DNA of 64,000 nucleotides. Source: JAKANT01 sp035502095. GTDB taxonomy: Bacteria > Pseudomonadota > Gammaproteobacteria > Burkholderiales > Burkholderiaceae_F. This document shows, piece by piece, positions 17,447 to 26,479 of the stretch; position 1 is the stretch's first letter; every line of letters begins with the position of its first letter. The notes beneath the pieces were generated by a model, which was given only the letters and a program-made list of their open reading frames with translations, did not search any database and was not told the DNA's origin. A program made the translations under genes and the position numbers. The stretch spans positions 1 to 64,000 of the forward strand of contig DATJUX010000029.1 of NCBI GenBank assembly GCA_035502095.1, written 5' to 3'.

Positions 17447-18277
17447 ATGAAAGCAACCATCGCTCTCTTCGGCGCCGGCGGCAAGATGGGCGTGCGCCTG
17501 TCGAGGAACCTGAAGAAGTCGGACTACATCGTGCGCCACGTCGAACCAGGCGCGACCGGCCGCAACCGGTTGAAGGACGAACTCAACATCGACTGCGTGA
17601 GTACCGACGAAGCGCTCGCCGACGTCGACGTCGTGATCCTCGCGATCCCGGACACGATCATCGGCAAGGTCGCGCACCAGATCTCGCCCAAGCTGCGGCC
17701 CGGCACGATGGTCATGCTGCTGGACGCCGCCGCGCCGTTCGCCGGCCATCTTCCCGACCGCAAGGACCTCACGTATTTCGTCGCGCACCCCTGTCACCCG
17801 ACCATCTACAACGACGAAACCGAAGAAGCCGCGCGGCGGGACTATTTCGGCGGTGGCGCCGCCAGGCAGTCGATCACCAACTCACTGATGCAGGGCCCCG
17901 AGTCCGCCTACCAGTTGGGCGAAGACGTGGCGAAGACGATCTACGCGCCGATCCTGCGCTCGTACCGCCTGACCGTCGACCAGATGGCGCTGCTCGAGCC
18001 CGGCTTGTCGGAAACCGTCTGTGCGACCCTGCTGCAGGTGATGCGCGATGCGATGGACGAGGTCGTCAAGCGTGGCGTTCCGGAGGATTGCGCGCGCGAC
18101 TTCCTGCTCGGCCACATGAACATCCTCGGCGCGGTGATCTTCAACGAGATCCCCGGCGCGTTCTCGGACGCCTGCAACAAGGCGATCACCTTCGGCAAGC
18201 CGCGCCTGATGCGCGACGACTGGATCAAGGTGTTCGACCGCGCCGAGATCGCCGAAAGCATCCGCCGCATCACCTGA
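17447..18277 (+). CDS. apnO: Probable D-apionate oxidoisomerase (ApnO-like)
   Basis: This 276-aa NAD-binding protein begins ALFGAGGKMGVRLSRNLKKS, a GxGxxG Rossmann start. It continues with VVILAIPDTIIGKVAHQISPKL and a helical C-terminal half (LEPGLSETVCATLLQVMRDAMDE). It resembles small 6-phosphogluconate-dehydrogenase-like proteins. In the published D-apiose pathways a protein of this kind, ApnO, oxidises and isomerises D-apionate to 3-oxo-isoapionate, and it travels with an RLP and a DUF1537 kinase, exactly the next two genes here. An AAGGAAA-type ribosome site precedes the ATG by about 8 bp. Function is by family and context. Confidence 0.7.
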   Translation: MKATIALFGAGGKMGVRLSRNLKKSDYIVRHVEPGATGRNRLKDELNIDCVSTDEALADVDVVILAIPDTIIGKVAHQISPKLRPGTMVMLLDAAAPFAGHLPDRKDLTYFVAHPCHPTIYNDETEEAARRDYFGGGAARQSITNSLMQGPESAYQLGEDVAKTIYAPILRSYRLTVDQMALLEPGLSETVCATLLQVMRDAMDEVVKRGVPEDCARDFLLGHMNILGAVIFNEIPGAFSDACNKAITFGKPRLMRDDWIKVFDRAEIAESIRRIT

Positions 18278-18350
18278 GGCGACCTTCCTGACCCGTGCCG
18301 ATCCACGCCGCGGCGCCCGGATCGGATTGTCTGCAACCCTGGAGCAAGCG

Positions 18351-19595
18351 GTGAAAGAACGCATCCACGCCACGTACTGGCTCGAAACGGGCGACGAGCC
18401 CGAGCGCGCCGCCGAGGTCATCGCGGGCGAGCAATCGAGCGGCACCTTCGTCGCGCTCGCGACCGAAACGCCGGAGCTGAAGGCGCGCTCCGGCGCGCGC
18501 ATCGAGCGCCTCGACGTTCTGGAAACGACGCCGGGACCGAGCCTGCCGACACCGGTCCGCTCGAGCCGCTACACGCGCTGCGTGCTCGAGCTGTCGTGGC
18601 CGATCGAAAACCTCGGTCCATGCCTGCCGACCCTGATGGCGACGATCGCCGGCAACCTGTTCGAATTGCGCGCGGTCACCGGGTTGCGGCTGATGGATCT
18701 GCAGTTGCCGCCCTCGTTCGCGCAGGCCTACCCGGGCCCTGCGTTCGGCATCGCCGGCACGCGCGAGTTGTCGGGCGTCGAACGCGGCCCGTTGATCGGC
18801 ACCATCATCAAGCCGAGCGTCGGGTTATCGCCGCAGCAGACCGCCGAGCAGGTACGCCAGCTCGTCGAAGGCGGCATCGACTTCATCAAGGACGACGAGC
18901 TGCAAGCCGACGGGCCGCATTGCCCGTTCGACGAGCGCGTGCGCGCCGTCATGCGCGTCGTCAACGAAGCCGCGCAAAGAACCGGCAGGAAAACGATGGT
19001 CGCCTTCAACCTGACCGGCGACCTCGACAAGATGCGCCGGCGTCACGACCTCGTGCTCGCCCAGGGCGGCACGTGCGTGATGGTGTGCCTGAACTCGGTC
19101 GGCATCGTCGGCCTGCACGAACTGCGCAGGCATTCCCAGCTTCCGATCCACGCCCATCGCGCGGGCTGGGGCTACCTGACGCGCAGTCCTGCCCTGGGCT
19201 GGGATTACGCGCCGTGGCAGAAGATCTGGCGCCTTGCCGGTGCCGACCATCTGCACGTCAACGGCCTGCGCAACAAGTTCAGCGAACCCGACCAGAGCGT
19301 CGTCGCAGCGGCCCGAGCAGTGCTCTCGCCGGTGATGCGCAGCGCGCCGATGCCGGCGATGCCGGTGTTCAGCTCCGGGCAGACGGGACTGCAGGCGCAC
19401 GACACCTTCGCGGCGCTGGAAAGCGCCGACCTTATCCACACCGCGGGCGGCGGAATCTTCGGCCACCCCGACGGTGTGCCGGCGGGCGTCGCGGCGCTGC
19501 GTGCGTCGTGGAATGCCGCCCTGGCAGGAAGGCCGCTGGCCGAAGAGGCGACGCGCAACGACGCGTTGCGCAAGGCGCTGGAGTTCTGGCGATGA
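18351..19595 (+). CDS. oiaX: RuBisCO-like protein, probable 3-oxo-isoapionate-4-phosphate transcarboxylase/hydrolase (OiaX-like)
   Basis: This 414-aa RuBisCO large-subunit-fold protein keeps the core metal site: K154 in GTIIKPSVGLSP (first catalytic Lys), and K180-D181-D182-E183 (carbamylated Lys and Mg ligands). It also has H267-A-H-R270, HVNG, SSGQTG and the phosphate loop AGGGIFGHPDG. The loop-6 Lys region reads NGLRNKFSEPD, unlike true RuBisCO, so it is an RLP and not a CO2-fixing enzyme. OiaX-type RLPs split 3-oxo-isoapionate-4-phosphate to glycolate and 3-phosphoglycerate. The GTG at 18351 has GGAG 6 bp upstream and is preferred over a TTG at 18327. The end overlaps the kinase start (ATGA). 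Confidence 0.78.
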   Translation: MKERIHATYWLETGDEPERAAEVIAGEQSSGTFVALATETPELKARSGARIERLDVLETTPGPSLPTPVRSSRYTRCVLELSWPIENLGPCLPTLMATIAGNLFELRAVTGLRLMDLQLPPSFAQAYPGPAFGIAGTRELSGVERGPLIGTIIKPSVGLSPQQTAEQVRQLVEGGIDFIKDDELQADGPHCPFDERVRAVMRVVNEAAQRTGRKTMVAFNLTGDLDKMRRRHDLVLAQGGTCVMVCLNSVGIVGLHELRRHSQLPIHAHRAGWGYLTRSPALGWDYAPWQKIWRLAGADHLHVNGLRNKFSEPDQSVVAAARAVLSPVMRSAPMPAMPVFSSGQTGLQAHDTFAALESADLIHTAGGGIFGHPDGVPAGVAALRASWNAALAGRPLAEEATRNDALRKALEFWR

Positions 19596-20989
19596 GCCGC
19601 ACGACTTCCACGTCATTGCCCGAGGGCCTCCTGCTCGCCTACTACGGCGACGATTTCACGGGCTCGACCGATGCGATGGAGGCGATGACCGCGGCCGGCG
19701 TCACCACGGTGCTCTGCCTGGAACCGCCGACGCCGGCGTTGCTGAAGCGCTTTCCGCAAGTGCGCTGTGTCGGTCTGGCCGGCTCGTCGCGCGGACGCGC
19801 TCCGGCGTGGATGGATGACGAGTTGCCGCGCGCATTCGCGAGTCTCGCCGCGCTCGGTGCGCCGATCCTCCAGTACAAGGTCTGCTCGACGTTCGACTCT
19901 TCGCCCGAGGTCGGCTCGATCGGGCGCGCGATCGACCTTGGCGTTCCGCACATGCGCGGCCACTGGGCGCCGATGGTGATCGGCGCGCCGCGACTCAAGC
20001 GCTACCAGGTGTTCGGCAACCTCTTCGCGGCGGTCGACGGTGTCGGCCATCGACTCGATCGCCATCCGACCATGTCGTGTCACCCCGTGACGCCGATGCA
20101 TGAAGCGGATCTGCGGCGGCATCTGCGCGCGCAAACCGCGCGGCGCATCGAGCTGATCGACATGGTGCAGCTGCGCGCGGGCGAAGGCGCGACGCGCGTG
20201 GCCGGGCTCGGCGGCCAGGACGTGCCGGTGGTGTTGATCGACGTGCTCGACGACGCCACGTTGCTCGAAGCCGGGCGGCTGGTTTGGGAGACGCGCGGCG
20301 ACGGCCTGTTCAGTGCATCCTCCTCGGGCCTCGCGTACGCGCTGACGGCGTACTGGCGCTCGCGCGGCTGGTTGCCGCAGGAGCCGTCCCTGCCCGTCGC
20401 GGACGACGTGCCCGCGATCGCCGCGGTGAGCGGCAGCTGCTCGCCCGTGACGGCAGCGCAGATCCGCTGGGCGCGTGCGCAGGGATTCGTCACCGAGCGG
20501 CTCAACTTGTCGCACGCCCTCGACGAGCGGCGCGCCAACGACGAGATCGAGCGTTGCGTGGCGGTGGCCGCGACGGCGAACCGCGCCGGCGCGAGCGCGA
20601 TCGTTTACAGCGCGGAAGGCCCGGACGACCAGGCCGTGGTCGCCTTCGATGCGATCGCCGCCGATGCAGGCCTGAGTCGCGCCGACGCGTCGCGCCGGGT
20701 CGGCACTGCACTCGCCGAAGTGATGCGACGCCTGCTCGATCGCGTCGAAATGCGCCGCGTCGTCGTCGCCGGCGGCGACAGCTCCGGCGAAGTCGCGAGT
20801 GCCCTGGGCATCGGTGCGCTGAGCGTGGTGGCCGGCATGGCACCGGGTGCACCGCTGTGCCGGGCGTGGTCGAACTCGCCGCGCCGCGATGGCCTCGAAA
20901 TCGTGCTGAAGGGCGGGCAGATCGGCGGCGCCGATTTTTTCGGGTCAGTGCGGGCCGGACGGCCGCTCGAACAAGCGGTGACGGCCTGA
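19592..20989 (+). CDS. oiaK: DUF1537-family sugar-acid kinase, probable 3-oxo-isoapionate kinase (OiaK-like)
   Basis: The 465-aa protein has the two-domain four-carbon acid sugar kinase fold. The N-domain starts LLAYYGDDFTGSTDAMEAM, with the substrate-binding DDFTGSTD. The C-domain carries VVAGGDSSGEVASALGIGAL and EIVLKGGQIGGADFF, the nucleotide-binding Gly-rich motifs. Family members phosphorylate threonate, erythronate, 2-oxo-tetronates or 3-oxo-isoapionate. Translational overlap with the RLP gene points to production of the RLP substrate, 3-oxo-isoapionate-4-phosphate. Confidence 0.8.
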   Translation: MSRTTSTSLPEGLLLAYYGDDFTGSTDAMEAMTAAGVTTVLCLEPPTPALLKRFPQVRCVGLAGSSRGRAPAWMDDELPRAFASLAALGAPILQYKVCSTFDSSPEVGSIGRAIDLGVPHMRGHWAPMVIGAPRLKRYQVFGNLFAAVDGVGHRLDRHPTMSCHPVTPMHEADLRRHLRAQTARRIELIDMVQLRAGEGATRVAGLGGQDVPVVLIDVLDDATLLEAGRLVWETRGDGLFSASSSGLAYALTAYWRSRGWLPQEPSLPVADDVPAIAAVSGSCSPVTAAQIRWARAQGFVTERLNLSHALDERRANDEIERCVAVAATANRAGASAIVYSAEGPDDQAVVAFDAIAADAGLSRADASRRVGTALAEVMRRLLDRVEMRRVVVAGGDSSGEVASALGIGALSVVAGMAPGAPLCRAWSNSPRRDGLEIVLKGGQIGGADFFGSVRAGRPLEQAVTA

Positions 20990-21095
20990 GTGGACGACCG
21001 ATCTCGGCAGCCTGCCCCTCCTTTGTCATGCCGAGCCTCCTCGCCACCAGGAGACACAATGGGCAGATTCGGCTGACTGACGGACGAGGCGTGCG

Positions 21096-22115
21096 ATGCT
21101 CGAGGGCGCGTTGATCGGATGCGGCTTCTTCGCGCGCCACCACCTGCACGCGTGGAAGCAGCTGCCCGGCGTGCAGATCGTCGCGCTGTGCGACATCGAT
21201 CCGCAGCGCCTGCAACAGACGGCGGCGGAGTTCGGCGTTGCCCGCATGCATGCCGACGCGCGTGACCTGTTCGCCTCCGAGCGGCTCGACTTCGTCGACA
21301 TCGTCACGACCGTGAACAGCCACCGTGCGCTGGTCGAGATGGCTGCGGCCGCGCGGGTTCCCTGCATCTGCCAGAAGCCGTTCGCATCCAGCCTCGCCGA
21401 CGCGCAGGCGATGGTCGATGCCTGCGCCGGTGCCGGCGTGCCGTTGATGGTGCACGAGAACTTCCGCTGGCAGACGCCGATCCAGGCGGTGCGGCGCGCG
21501 ATCGACGTCGGCGCAATCGGCAAGCCGTTCTGGGGGCGGTTCAGCTTCCGCTCGGCCTTCGACGTCTATCGCGCGCACCCGTACCTTGCGGAGGGGAAAC
21601 GCTGCATCATCGAGGACCTCGGCATCCATATCCTCGACATCGCGCGTTTCCTGCACGGCGATGTAGCGACGGTCAGCGCATCCACGCAGCGTGTGAACGA
21701 GCGCATCGTCGGAGAGGACGTGGCGACGATCCTGCTGCGTCACGTCAATGGTGCGACGAGCATCGTCGATTGCAGCTACGCATCGGCGCGCGCCGAGGAG
21801 TTGTTTCCCCAGACGCTGATCGAAATCGACGCCTGCGAAGGGGCATTGCGACTCGACGCCGGATATCGACTCACGATTCACCACGTGCGCGACGGCACTC
21901 TGAAGGGCACGTGCGAGCCGCCCCTGCATCCGTGGGCCGAGCGCCCGTGGTTCAACATCCAGGACAGCGTGGTCAACATCCAGGCGCACTGGCTGGAGTG
22001 CCTGCGCGAGCAGCGCGAACCGCAGACCTCCGGCCGCGACAACCTGAAGACACTCGCCCTCGTCGAGGCCGCGTATGCCTCGGCGGCCGCGCAGCAGGCG
22101 GCGCAGCGGGTTTGA
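21096..22115 (+). CDS. apsD: Gfo/Idh/MocA oxidoreductase, candidate D-apiose dehydrogenase
   Basis: The 339-aa protein has an N-terminal Rossmann domain (GALIGCGFFARHHLHAWKQLPGVQIVALCDID), the family EKP-like motif as CQKPFA at about residue 90, and a C-terminal alpha/beta domain with EDLGIHILDIARFL. Family members oxidise or epimerise sugars and polyols with NAD(P). ApsD, the D-apiose dehydrogenase of the oxidative apiose route, belongs to this family; its position 106 bp after the kinase, same strand, makes that the best guess. Note Gln in place of the usual Glu in the EKP motif. Confidence 0.65.
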   Translation: MLEGALIGCGFFARHHLHAWKQLPGVQIVALCDIDPQRLQQTAAEFGVARMHADARDLFASERLDFVDIVTTVNSHRALVEMAAAARVPCICQKPFASSLADAQAMVDACAGAGVPLMVHENFRWQTPIQAVRRAIDVGAIGKPFWGRFSFRSAFDVYRAHPYLAEGKRCIIEDLGIHILDIARFLHGDVATVSASTQRVNERIVGEDVATILLRHVNGATSIVDCSYASARAEELFPQTLIEIDACEGALRLDAGYRLTIHHVRDGTLKGTCEPPLHPWAERPWFNIQDSVVNIQAHWLECLREQREPQTSGRDNLKTLALVEAAYASAAAQQAAQRV

Positions 22116-22200
22116 GCGTCATCCCGAGGAGCGAACGCGGCGCGTTTTCTCCACTTTCGCACGCCGAGGTTTCTTGCCTGCGGCTCGGAATGCGCGCCTG

Positions 22201-22479
22201 TTAGTCCCCGCGAGCATCGGTTCCGGCGCTGACGCCGGGTCGCAACCGGCGCTTGTGGGCGACGATGCGCACGAGCCAGACGATGTTGAGCAGGGCGAAC
22301 ACGACGCCGAGCCCGAGATATATCCGGTCGGCGGCCTGTGCGGGAACGGGTGCGAGGCGCACGAGCGCCGCCGGGATCGCACACGCCCAGGCGCCGGCGA
22401 GCAGCCAGTCCCTGCGCTTCGCCGCAATGGCGAGGCAGACGATTCCGCCGATCAGCATCAACCATGCGCCAATGAGCAT
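22201..22479 (-). CDS. Small three-helix membrane protein
   Basis: The ~92-aa product has three hydrophobic segments (LIGAWLMLIGGIVCLAIAA, WLLAGAWACAIPAALVRLA, IYLGLGVVFALLNIVWLVRIV) and a basic tail. The ATG at 22479 is chosen because GGGAG ends 5 bp upstream; an ATG four codons earlier (22491) lies before that site. No family is recognised, and its neighbours give no clear role. Confidence 0.55.
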   Translation of the reverse strand: MLIGAWLMLIGGIVCLAIAAKRRDWLLAGAWACAIPAALVRLAPVPAQAADRIYLGLGVVFALLNIVWLVRIVAHKRRLRPGVSAGTDARGD

Positions 22480-22575
22480 CGGCACTCCCATGGTCCGGGT
22501 CGCTGCGGGAGACTATAGCTCCGGGGCCAGTCATGACGGCACGGCGTCTTCGGTCGGTCGCCTGCGGAATCCTCA

Positions 22576-23586
22576 CTACGCGCCCGACCAGGCTGCATGC
22601 GCTTCGGCGATCAACTCCCCGGCTCGCTCGTTGTAGCGCGGCGAAAAGTGGAACGGCACGATCGTCCTCGCGCCGACGCGGCGCGCGATGAGTCCTGCCT
22701 GGTGGGCAGTCAGATGATGTTTGCGCGCGCCGTGCGCCGCGTCCGCCTCGAGGAACACGCTCTCGATGTAAAGGAGATCCACGTCCGCCAGCAATTCGGC
22801 AAGCGTTGCCACGTTGCGCTCGGTGTAGCGCAGGTCGGTCACGTAGCCGATGCGTCGGCCGGGGACCACATCGAGGATCAGGGGCCGCAGTTCATCGACG
22901 GATCGCATCGAAGCGTGGTCGCCGTCGCGATCGCGCCAGCTGACCTCGATTGGCGTATCGCCCGGCGCACCGCTGAGCACCGCATGCTTCAACGCGCGCA
23001 GCCACGCTCCCGTTCCCAGCCCCAGCCTGAGCAGGCGATCCTTGTCAACCTTCAGGTGCGCCTTTTCCTCGAGCGCGAACGCGAGGCAGGCGATGTCGTG
23101 GTCGACGAAACGGGCACGCACGCGGAAGGCCGCCTCCTCGTGCAGCACGTCCGCGGCAAGTTCGACCGGTCCGCCCGGCTCGCGGGCGAACCGCTCCCGG
23201 CTCGAGAAGCGCGCGCGCTGCCCGCGGCCGTTGGTCCCCATCTCGCGCACCTCGATCACGAGCTCGACGTCGTAGCGGTGCACGACGTTCCAGGTGTACG
23301 CGCGCAGCTTGTGTTCGACCTGCGCGATGAAATCCGGTCCGCCGAACAGCACGACGCCGGCCTTGCGCCCGAGCACGACCCGCAACAAGTGGTCGAACCC
23401 GGAAAAATGGTCCATGTGGGTGTGGGTGACGAAGATGTGCGACAACCGCATCAGCTTGCGCGGCGGCAAGGCGGTGATGTCGCCGAGATCGAACAGCAGC
23501 GCGCGCGGCTCCTCGCGAAAATCGACATAGAGCGCCGGGTCGCCGAACGCGTCGTTGACGAGGCGCGGTTCGAAGAGGGTGTGCAT
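22576..23586 (-). CDS. MBL-fold metallo-hydrolase, RNase Z-like
   Basis: The 336-aa metallo-beta-lactamase fold protein has the zinc motif FVTHTHMDHFSGFDHLLR (HxHxDH) at about residues 52-69, a later YVTDLRYTERN (Asp ligand) and a C-terminal HLTAHQAGLIARRVGARTIVPFHFSPRY with the last His ligand. The layout follows RNase Z/ElaC relatives, but I could not see a full tRNA-binding exosite arm, so tRNA 3' processing is unproven. The start is the ATG at 23586. Confidence 0.8.
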   Translation of the reverse strand: MHTLFEPRLVNDAFGDPALYVDFREEPRALLFDLGDITALPPRKLMRLSHIFVTHTHMDHFSGFDHLLRVVLGRKAGVVLFGGPDFIAQVEHKLRAYTWNVVHRYDVELVIEVREMGTNGRGQRARFSSRERFAREPGGPVELAADVLHEEAAFRVRARFVDHDIACLAFALEEKAHLKVDKDRLLRLGLGTGAWLRALKHAVLSGAPGDTPIEVSWRDRDGDHASMRSVDELRPLILDVVPGRRIGYVTDLRYTERNVATLAELLADVDLLYIESVFLEADAAHGARKHHLTAHQAGLIARRVGARTIVPFHFSPRYNERAGELIAEAHAAWSGA

Positions 23587-23644
23587 GGCAGGTGCCGCCG
23601 GGGCCCGAGATCGTCGTGACCTGGACCGCCCGCCGCCGGTCGCG

Positions 23645-24127
23645 CTAGAGCTTGTAGCCGAACCTGCGCAACAGCTGCTTGCGTGCCGCGATGTCGGGCT
23701 CCGTCTCGACCCCTTTGCTCTTCACGCCGTCGACGACGCCGAGGATGCCGCGCCCGTCTCCGGTATCGGCGACGATCACCTGCGTCGGATTGGCCGTGGC
23801 GCAATAGACGGCGCAAACCTCGGGCACGGCCTTGACGGTGTTGAGGATGTTGACCGGGAAGCCGGCGCTCATGAAGATGATGAAGCAGTGACCGCAGCTC
23901 AGCGCCAGGGCGTTTTTCCGCGCCAGGTCGGTCAGCTCCGGGTCGTTGCCGGTCCAGCGCACCAGGGCGGGTCCGCTCGCCTCGCAGAATGCGATGCCGA
24001 ATTTCATCTGCGGCACCGTTTGCACGATCGCCTCGTGCAGGTCTTCGACGGTCTTGATGAAGTGCGACTGACCGAGGATAAAGTTGATATCGGCCGGCTT
24101 TTCGATGGGAACGGCGGCCAGTTCCAT
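23645..24127 (-). CDS. Adenosine-specific kinase (PF04008 type)
   Basis: The 160-aa protein matches the small family named adenosine-specific kinase. Signature stretches are INFILGQSHFIKTVEDLHEAIV, GIAFCEASGPALVRWTGND, CGHCFIIFMSAGFPVNILN and VCAVYCATANPTQVIVADT, and it ends RRFGYKL. The archaeal member binds adenosine; the physiological role in bacteria is not established. GGGAG lies 7 bp before the ATG at 24127. Confidence 0.85.
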   Translation of the reverse strand: MELAAVPIEKPADINFILGQSHFIKTVEDLHEAIVQTVPQMKFGIAFCEASGPALVRWTGNDPELTDLARKNALALSCGHCFIIFMSAGFPVNILNTVKAVPEVCAVYCATANPTQVIVADTGDGRGILGVVDGVKSKGVETEPDIAARKQLLRRFGYKL

Positions 24128-24196
24128 GCGAATCTCCCGTTCAGTTTGCCGAGACGCTAGGATAGGCGCGTAGCCGCAGCTCGCTGGTAGCCGCAG

Positions 24197-24661
24197 ATGC
24201 TGGATTCGACGATCAAGATCCGCCTCGCCTCACCGCAGGATGCACACCGCATCGCGGCGATGTCGCGCGACCTGATCGAACAGGGCCTCGGCTGGTCTTG
24301 GAAGGATGAGCGCGTGCTGCGCAGCATCCGGGACAAGGATACGAACGTCGCCGTTGCCTGCGATGCGAGCATGCCGGTCGGCTTCGGCATCATGAAGTAC
24401 AAGGAGGAGGAAGGACACCTCATGCTGTTCGCGGTGCGGGACTCGCATCGCCGCCGCGGGATCGGCAGCACGTTGATGGCATGGTTCGAGCGCACCGCGC
24501 TGGTCGCCGGCATCGGCGTAATCCGCCTGGAAGCGCGCCTGGCCAACGGCGAAGCCCGCGCCTTTTATCACCGGCTCGGCTACGCGGAGATCAAGATCGT
24601 GCGCGGCTACTACTGCGGCGTCGAGTCCGCGGTGCGCCTGGCGAAGGATCTGTGGGCGTGA
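24197..24661 (+). CDS. GNAT-family N-acetyltransferase
   Basis: The 154-aa protein has the acetyl-CoA pyrophosphate loop DSHRRRGIGSTLM (motif A, R/Q-x-x-G-x-G) at about residues 83-95. The family C-terminal part LEARLANGEARAFYHRLGYAEIKIVRGYYCG follows. The substrate cannot be deduced. It stands alone, divergent from the adenosine-specific kinase. Confidence 0.85.
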   Translation: MLDSTIKIRLASPQDAHRIAAMSRDLIEQGLGWSWKDERVLRSIRDKDTNVAVACDASMPVGFGIMKYKEEEGHLMLFAVRDSHRRRGIGSTLMAWFERTALVAGIGVIRLEARLANGEARAFYHRLGYAEIKIVRGYYCGVESAVRLAKDLWA

Positions 24662-24677
24662 GCCGATCGCCGGGCCG

Positions 24678-25115
24678 TCAGCGCACGACGACGACCGGGA
24701 TCTTCGAGTGAGTCAGCACCTTGACGGTTTCGCTGCCGAGCATCACGGCGGCGACGCCGCGGCGTCCATGCGAGGCCATGCAGATCGCATCGCAGCCGTT
24801 CGCTTCGGCGGCCTGGATGACCTCCCGCCACACCTGCTCGCCGGTCCGAGAGACGCCGATGCACTCGACGCCCGCCTGGCGGGCTGCAGCAGCTACCCCT
24901 TCGAGCACCTTCTTGGCAAATGACGCGGTCTCTCGCTCGTACTGCTCGCGCGTGGCAGTCACTGCGACGGGTTCGACCGCCAGCACGTGAAACGGCGTCG
25001 TCACGTGCAGCGCCACCACCTTGGCCCCGAGCGAACGTGCCAATTTGAGCCCTTGTTGCGTGGCCCGCTCCGACAGTTCCGACCCGTCGTTCGGGATGAG
25101 TATCGACTTGAACAT
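24678..25115 (-). CDS. Universal stress protein, UspA family
   Basis: The 145-aa single-domain protein starts FKSILIPNDGSELSERAT. It has the ATP-binding type motif GVAAVMLGSETVKVLTHSKIPVVVV (G-2x-G-9x-G(S/T) class) and the ICMASHGRRG segment. The ATG at 25115 is chosen from GAGGG 4 bp upstream. Universal stress proteins bind ATP or dimerise under starvation or low oxygen. Confidence 0.88.
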   Translation of the reverse strand: MFKSILIPNDGSELSERATQQGLKLARSLGAKVVALHVTTPFHVLAVEPVAVTATREQYERETASFAKKVLEGVAAAARQAGVECIGVSRTGEQVWREVIQAAEANGCDAICMASHGRRGVAAVMLGSETVKVLTHSKIPVVVVR

Positions 25116-25417
25116 TTCGCCCTCTTGCTCGACATGATTGGACGCCCTCGTCCCTCCAGTCCTGGCCTCGCAAAAATCGGCATTCAAGGACTGCCGCGGG
25201 GTTCACGCTAGCGCGCGAAGTTGTGAAGCGCCTTGACGCGGGTCAGGTCCGGCCGCGAACGATCCTTACGGCAGCCCTGGCCCAGCCGAGACGGCGATTC
25301 GACCTCCGTGCCGCAAGATATTCCCTTGACCGCCTTTTTTTCGGGGCACAGACTGGCCTGGCCCCACGCCGGCCACAGGATGGCGGCGGCCGGCGGCGAC
25401 GCGACGTGGAGTGCGCC

Positions 25418-26128
25418 ATGTTCAATCCAATGCTGATGATGCTCAACCAGCAACTCGGCCAGGCGATCGCGCTGGGCCAGCAGGGCATGATGGCCGAGAC
25501 GGCGGGCAATCCGCAGTACGCCGCGCAGTGCTACGACCAGTCCATCGTCCTGATTCAGCAATCGATGATGGGTGCACAGCAGATCGGCATGCCGGTGCCG
25601 CCCCACGTCCACTTCGCCCTCGGCCAGGCGCACTTCTGTGCCGCGCGTGCGAAGAATGCAATGGGCTGGGCACCGCTCGCGTTGGGCCACCTGAGCTATG
25701 CGCTCGGCGCGATCAACCTCGCGATCTCAGCGGGGCCCTACGTACCGGACTACCACGCCTTCGCGGGCATGGTGCTGCTGGCCCAGGGCAACGTGGCGGA
25801 GGCGCAGCGTGCACTCACGACGGCGCTCCAGTTGCAGCCGGTCAATCCGCCCGTGCAGTATCTGCTGTCGATGGTCTACGCCGCGCAAGGTAACTCCGCG
25901 ATTGCACAGCAGCACTACTCTGCGGTGCAGGGCATGATGCCCGCCGGGCCACCGATGCCCGCGCCGCCTGCGGGCATTGCCGGTTCACCGGGCCGTGCCT
26001 GGGGCGCATCGGGCGCGGCAGCGCCGACCGATTGGCTCAAGACCATCGACCAGGTGCTCGGCGCTGCCCAAGCCGTCTTCAAGACGATCGGCGGCTTCAA
26101 CGACATGATGAAGACCTTCGACAGTTGA
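25418..26128 (+). CDS. TPR-like hypothetical protein
   Basis: The 236-aa protein is Met/Gln/Ala-rich. Two tetratricopeptide-like units are visible: LGHLSYALGAINLAISAGPYVPDYHAFAGMVLLAQGN and VAEAQRALTTALQLQPVNPPVQYLLSMVYAAQGNSAIAQQHY. A Pro/Ala/Gly linker (about 165-185) joins them to a short C-terminal helix (WLKTIDQVLGAAQAVFKTIGGFNDMMK). No signal peptide. It looks like a cytosolic scaffolding protein; the partner is unknown. GGAG lies 7 bp before the ATG. Confidence 0.65.
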   Translation: MFNPMLMMLNQQLGQAIALGQQGMMAETAGNPQYAAQCYDQSIVLIQQSMMGAQQIGMPVPPHVHFALGQAHFCAARAKNAMGWAPLALGHLSYALGAINLAISAGPYVPDYHAFAGMVLLAQGNVAEAQRALTTALQLQPVNPPVQYLLSMVYAAQGNSAIAQQHYSAVQGMMPAGPPMPAPPAGIAGSPGRAWGASGAAAPTDWLKTIDQVLGAAQAVFKTIGGFNDMMKTFDS

Positions 26129-26479
26129 GGCGGGTTCGGCCGCCTCGGTGACCGGGCTGGAACGTGCCACCGACCATCACGGGATCAGTGGTGGGTGCCG
26201 GCAATCAGTCCGTCCAGGGGACGCAGTCGATGCTCCGGGCCGAGCGTTCCTCGCCTTCACCGAAGACGACACCACTGGGGTTACGCACTCGATCGCGGGT
26301 GCGGGCTATCGCGATAACCAGAAATCTCCCCTGCGCGCGCACCTGCACGGTCGCCATCAACGTCGTCCCGGCCGGGTTCTTTCGTTGTCTTGACCTCTCA
26401 GGTGACTGCGATCGCAGCCTGATGACCCGGCTCGCGGCTACGTCAACCAAGACGAGTCCCACGCGCCGCGGGCGCCGCC
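26129..26479. other. Gene-free stretch before a pseudogene
   Basis: About 350 bases with open frames on both strands but no recognisable protein, start site or hairpin. It may be degraded sequence belonging to the damaged region to its right. Confidence 0.35.

Noticed and set aside
15908..17797. Very long open frame on the minus strand opposite the ACS transporter and ApnO
   Set aside because: It is the codon-position shadow of GC-rich genes on the plus strand; the translation is Arg/Asp/Gly-rich with no motifs.
18351..19595. True RuBisCO (CO2 fixation)
   Set aside because: The loop-6 region and overall length differ from form I-III enzymes, and there is no phosphoribulokinase nearby; the context is sugar-acid catabolism.
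26205..26462. 85-codon minus-strand frame
   Set aside because: No start site, no recognisable composition, and it lies in a decayed region.
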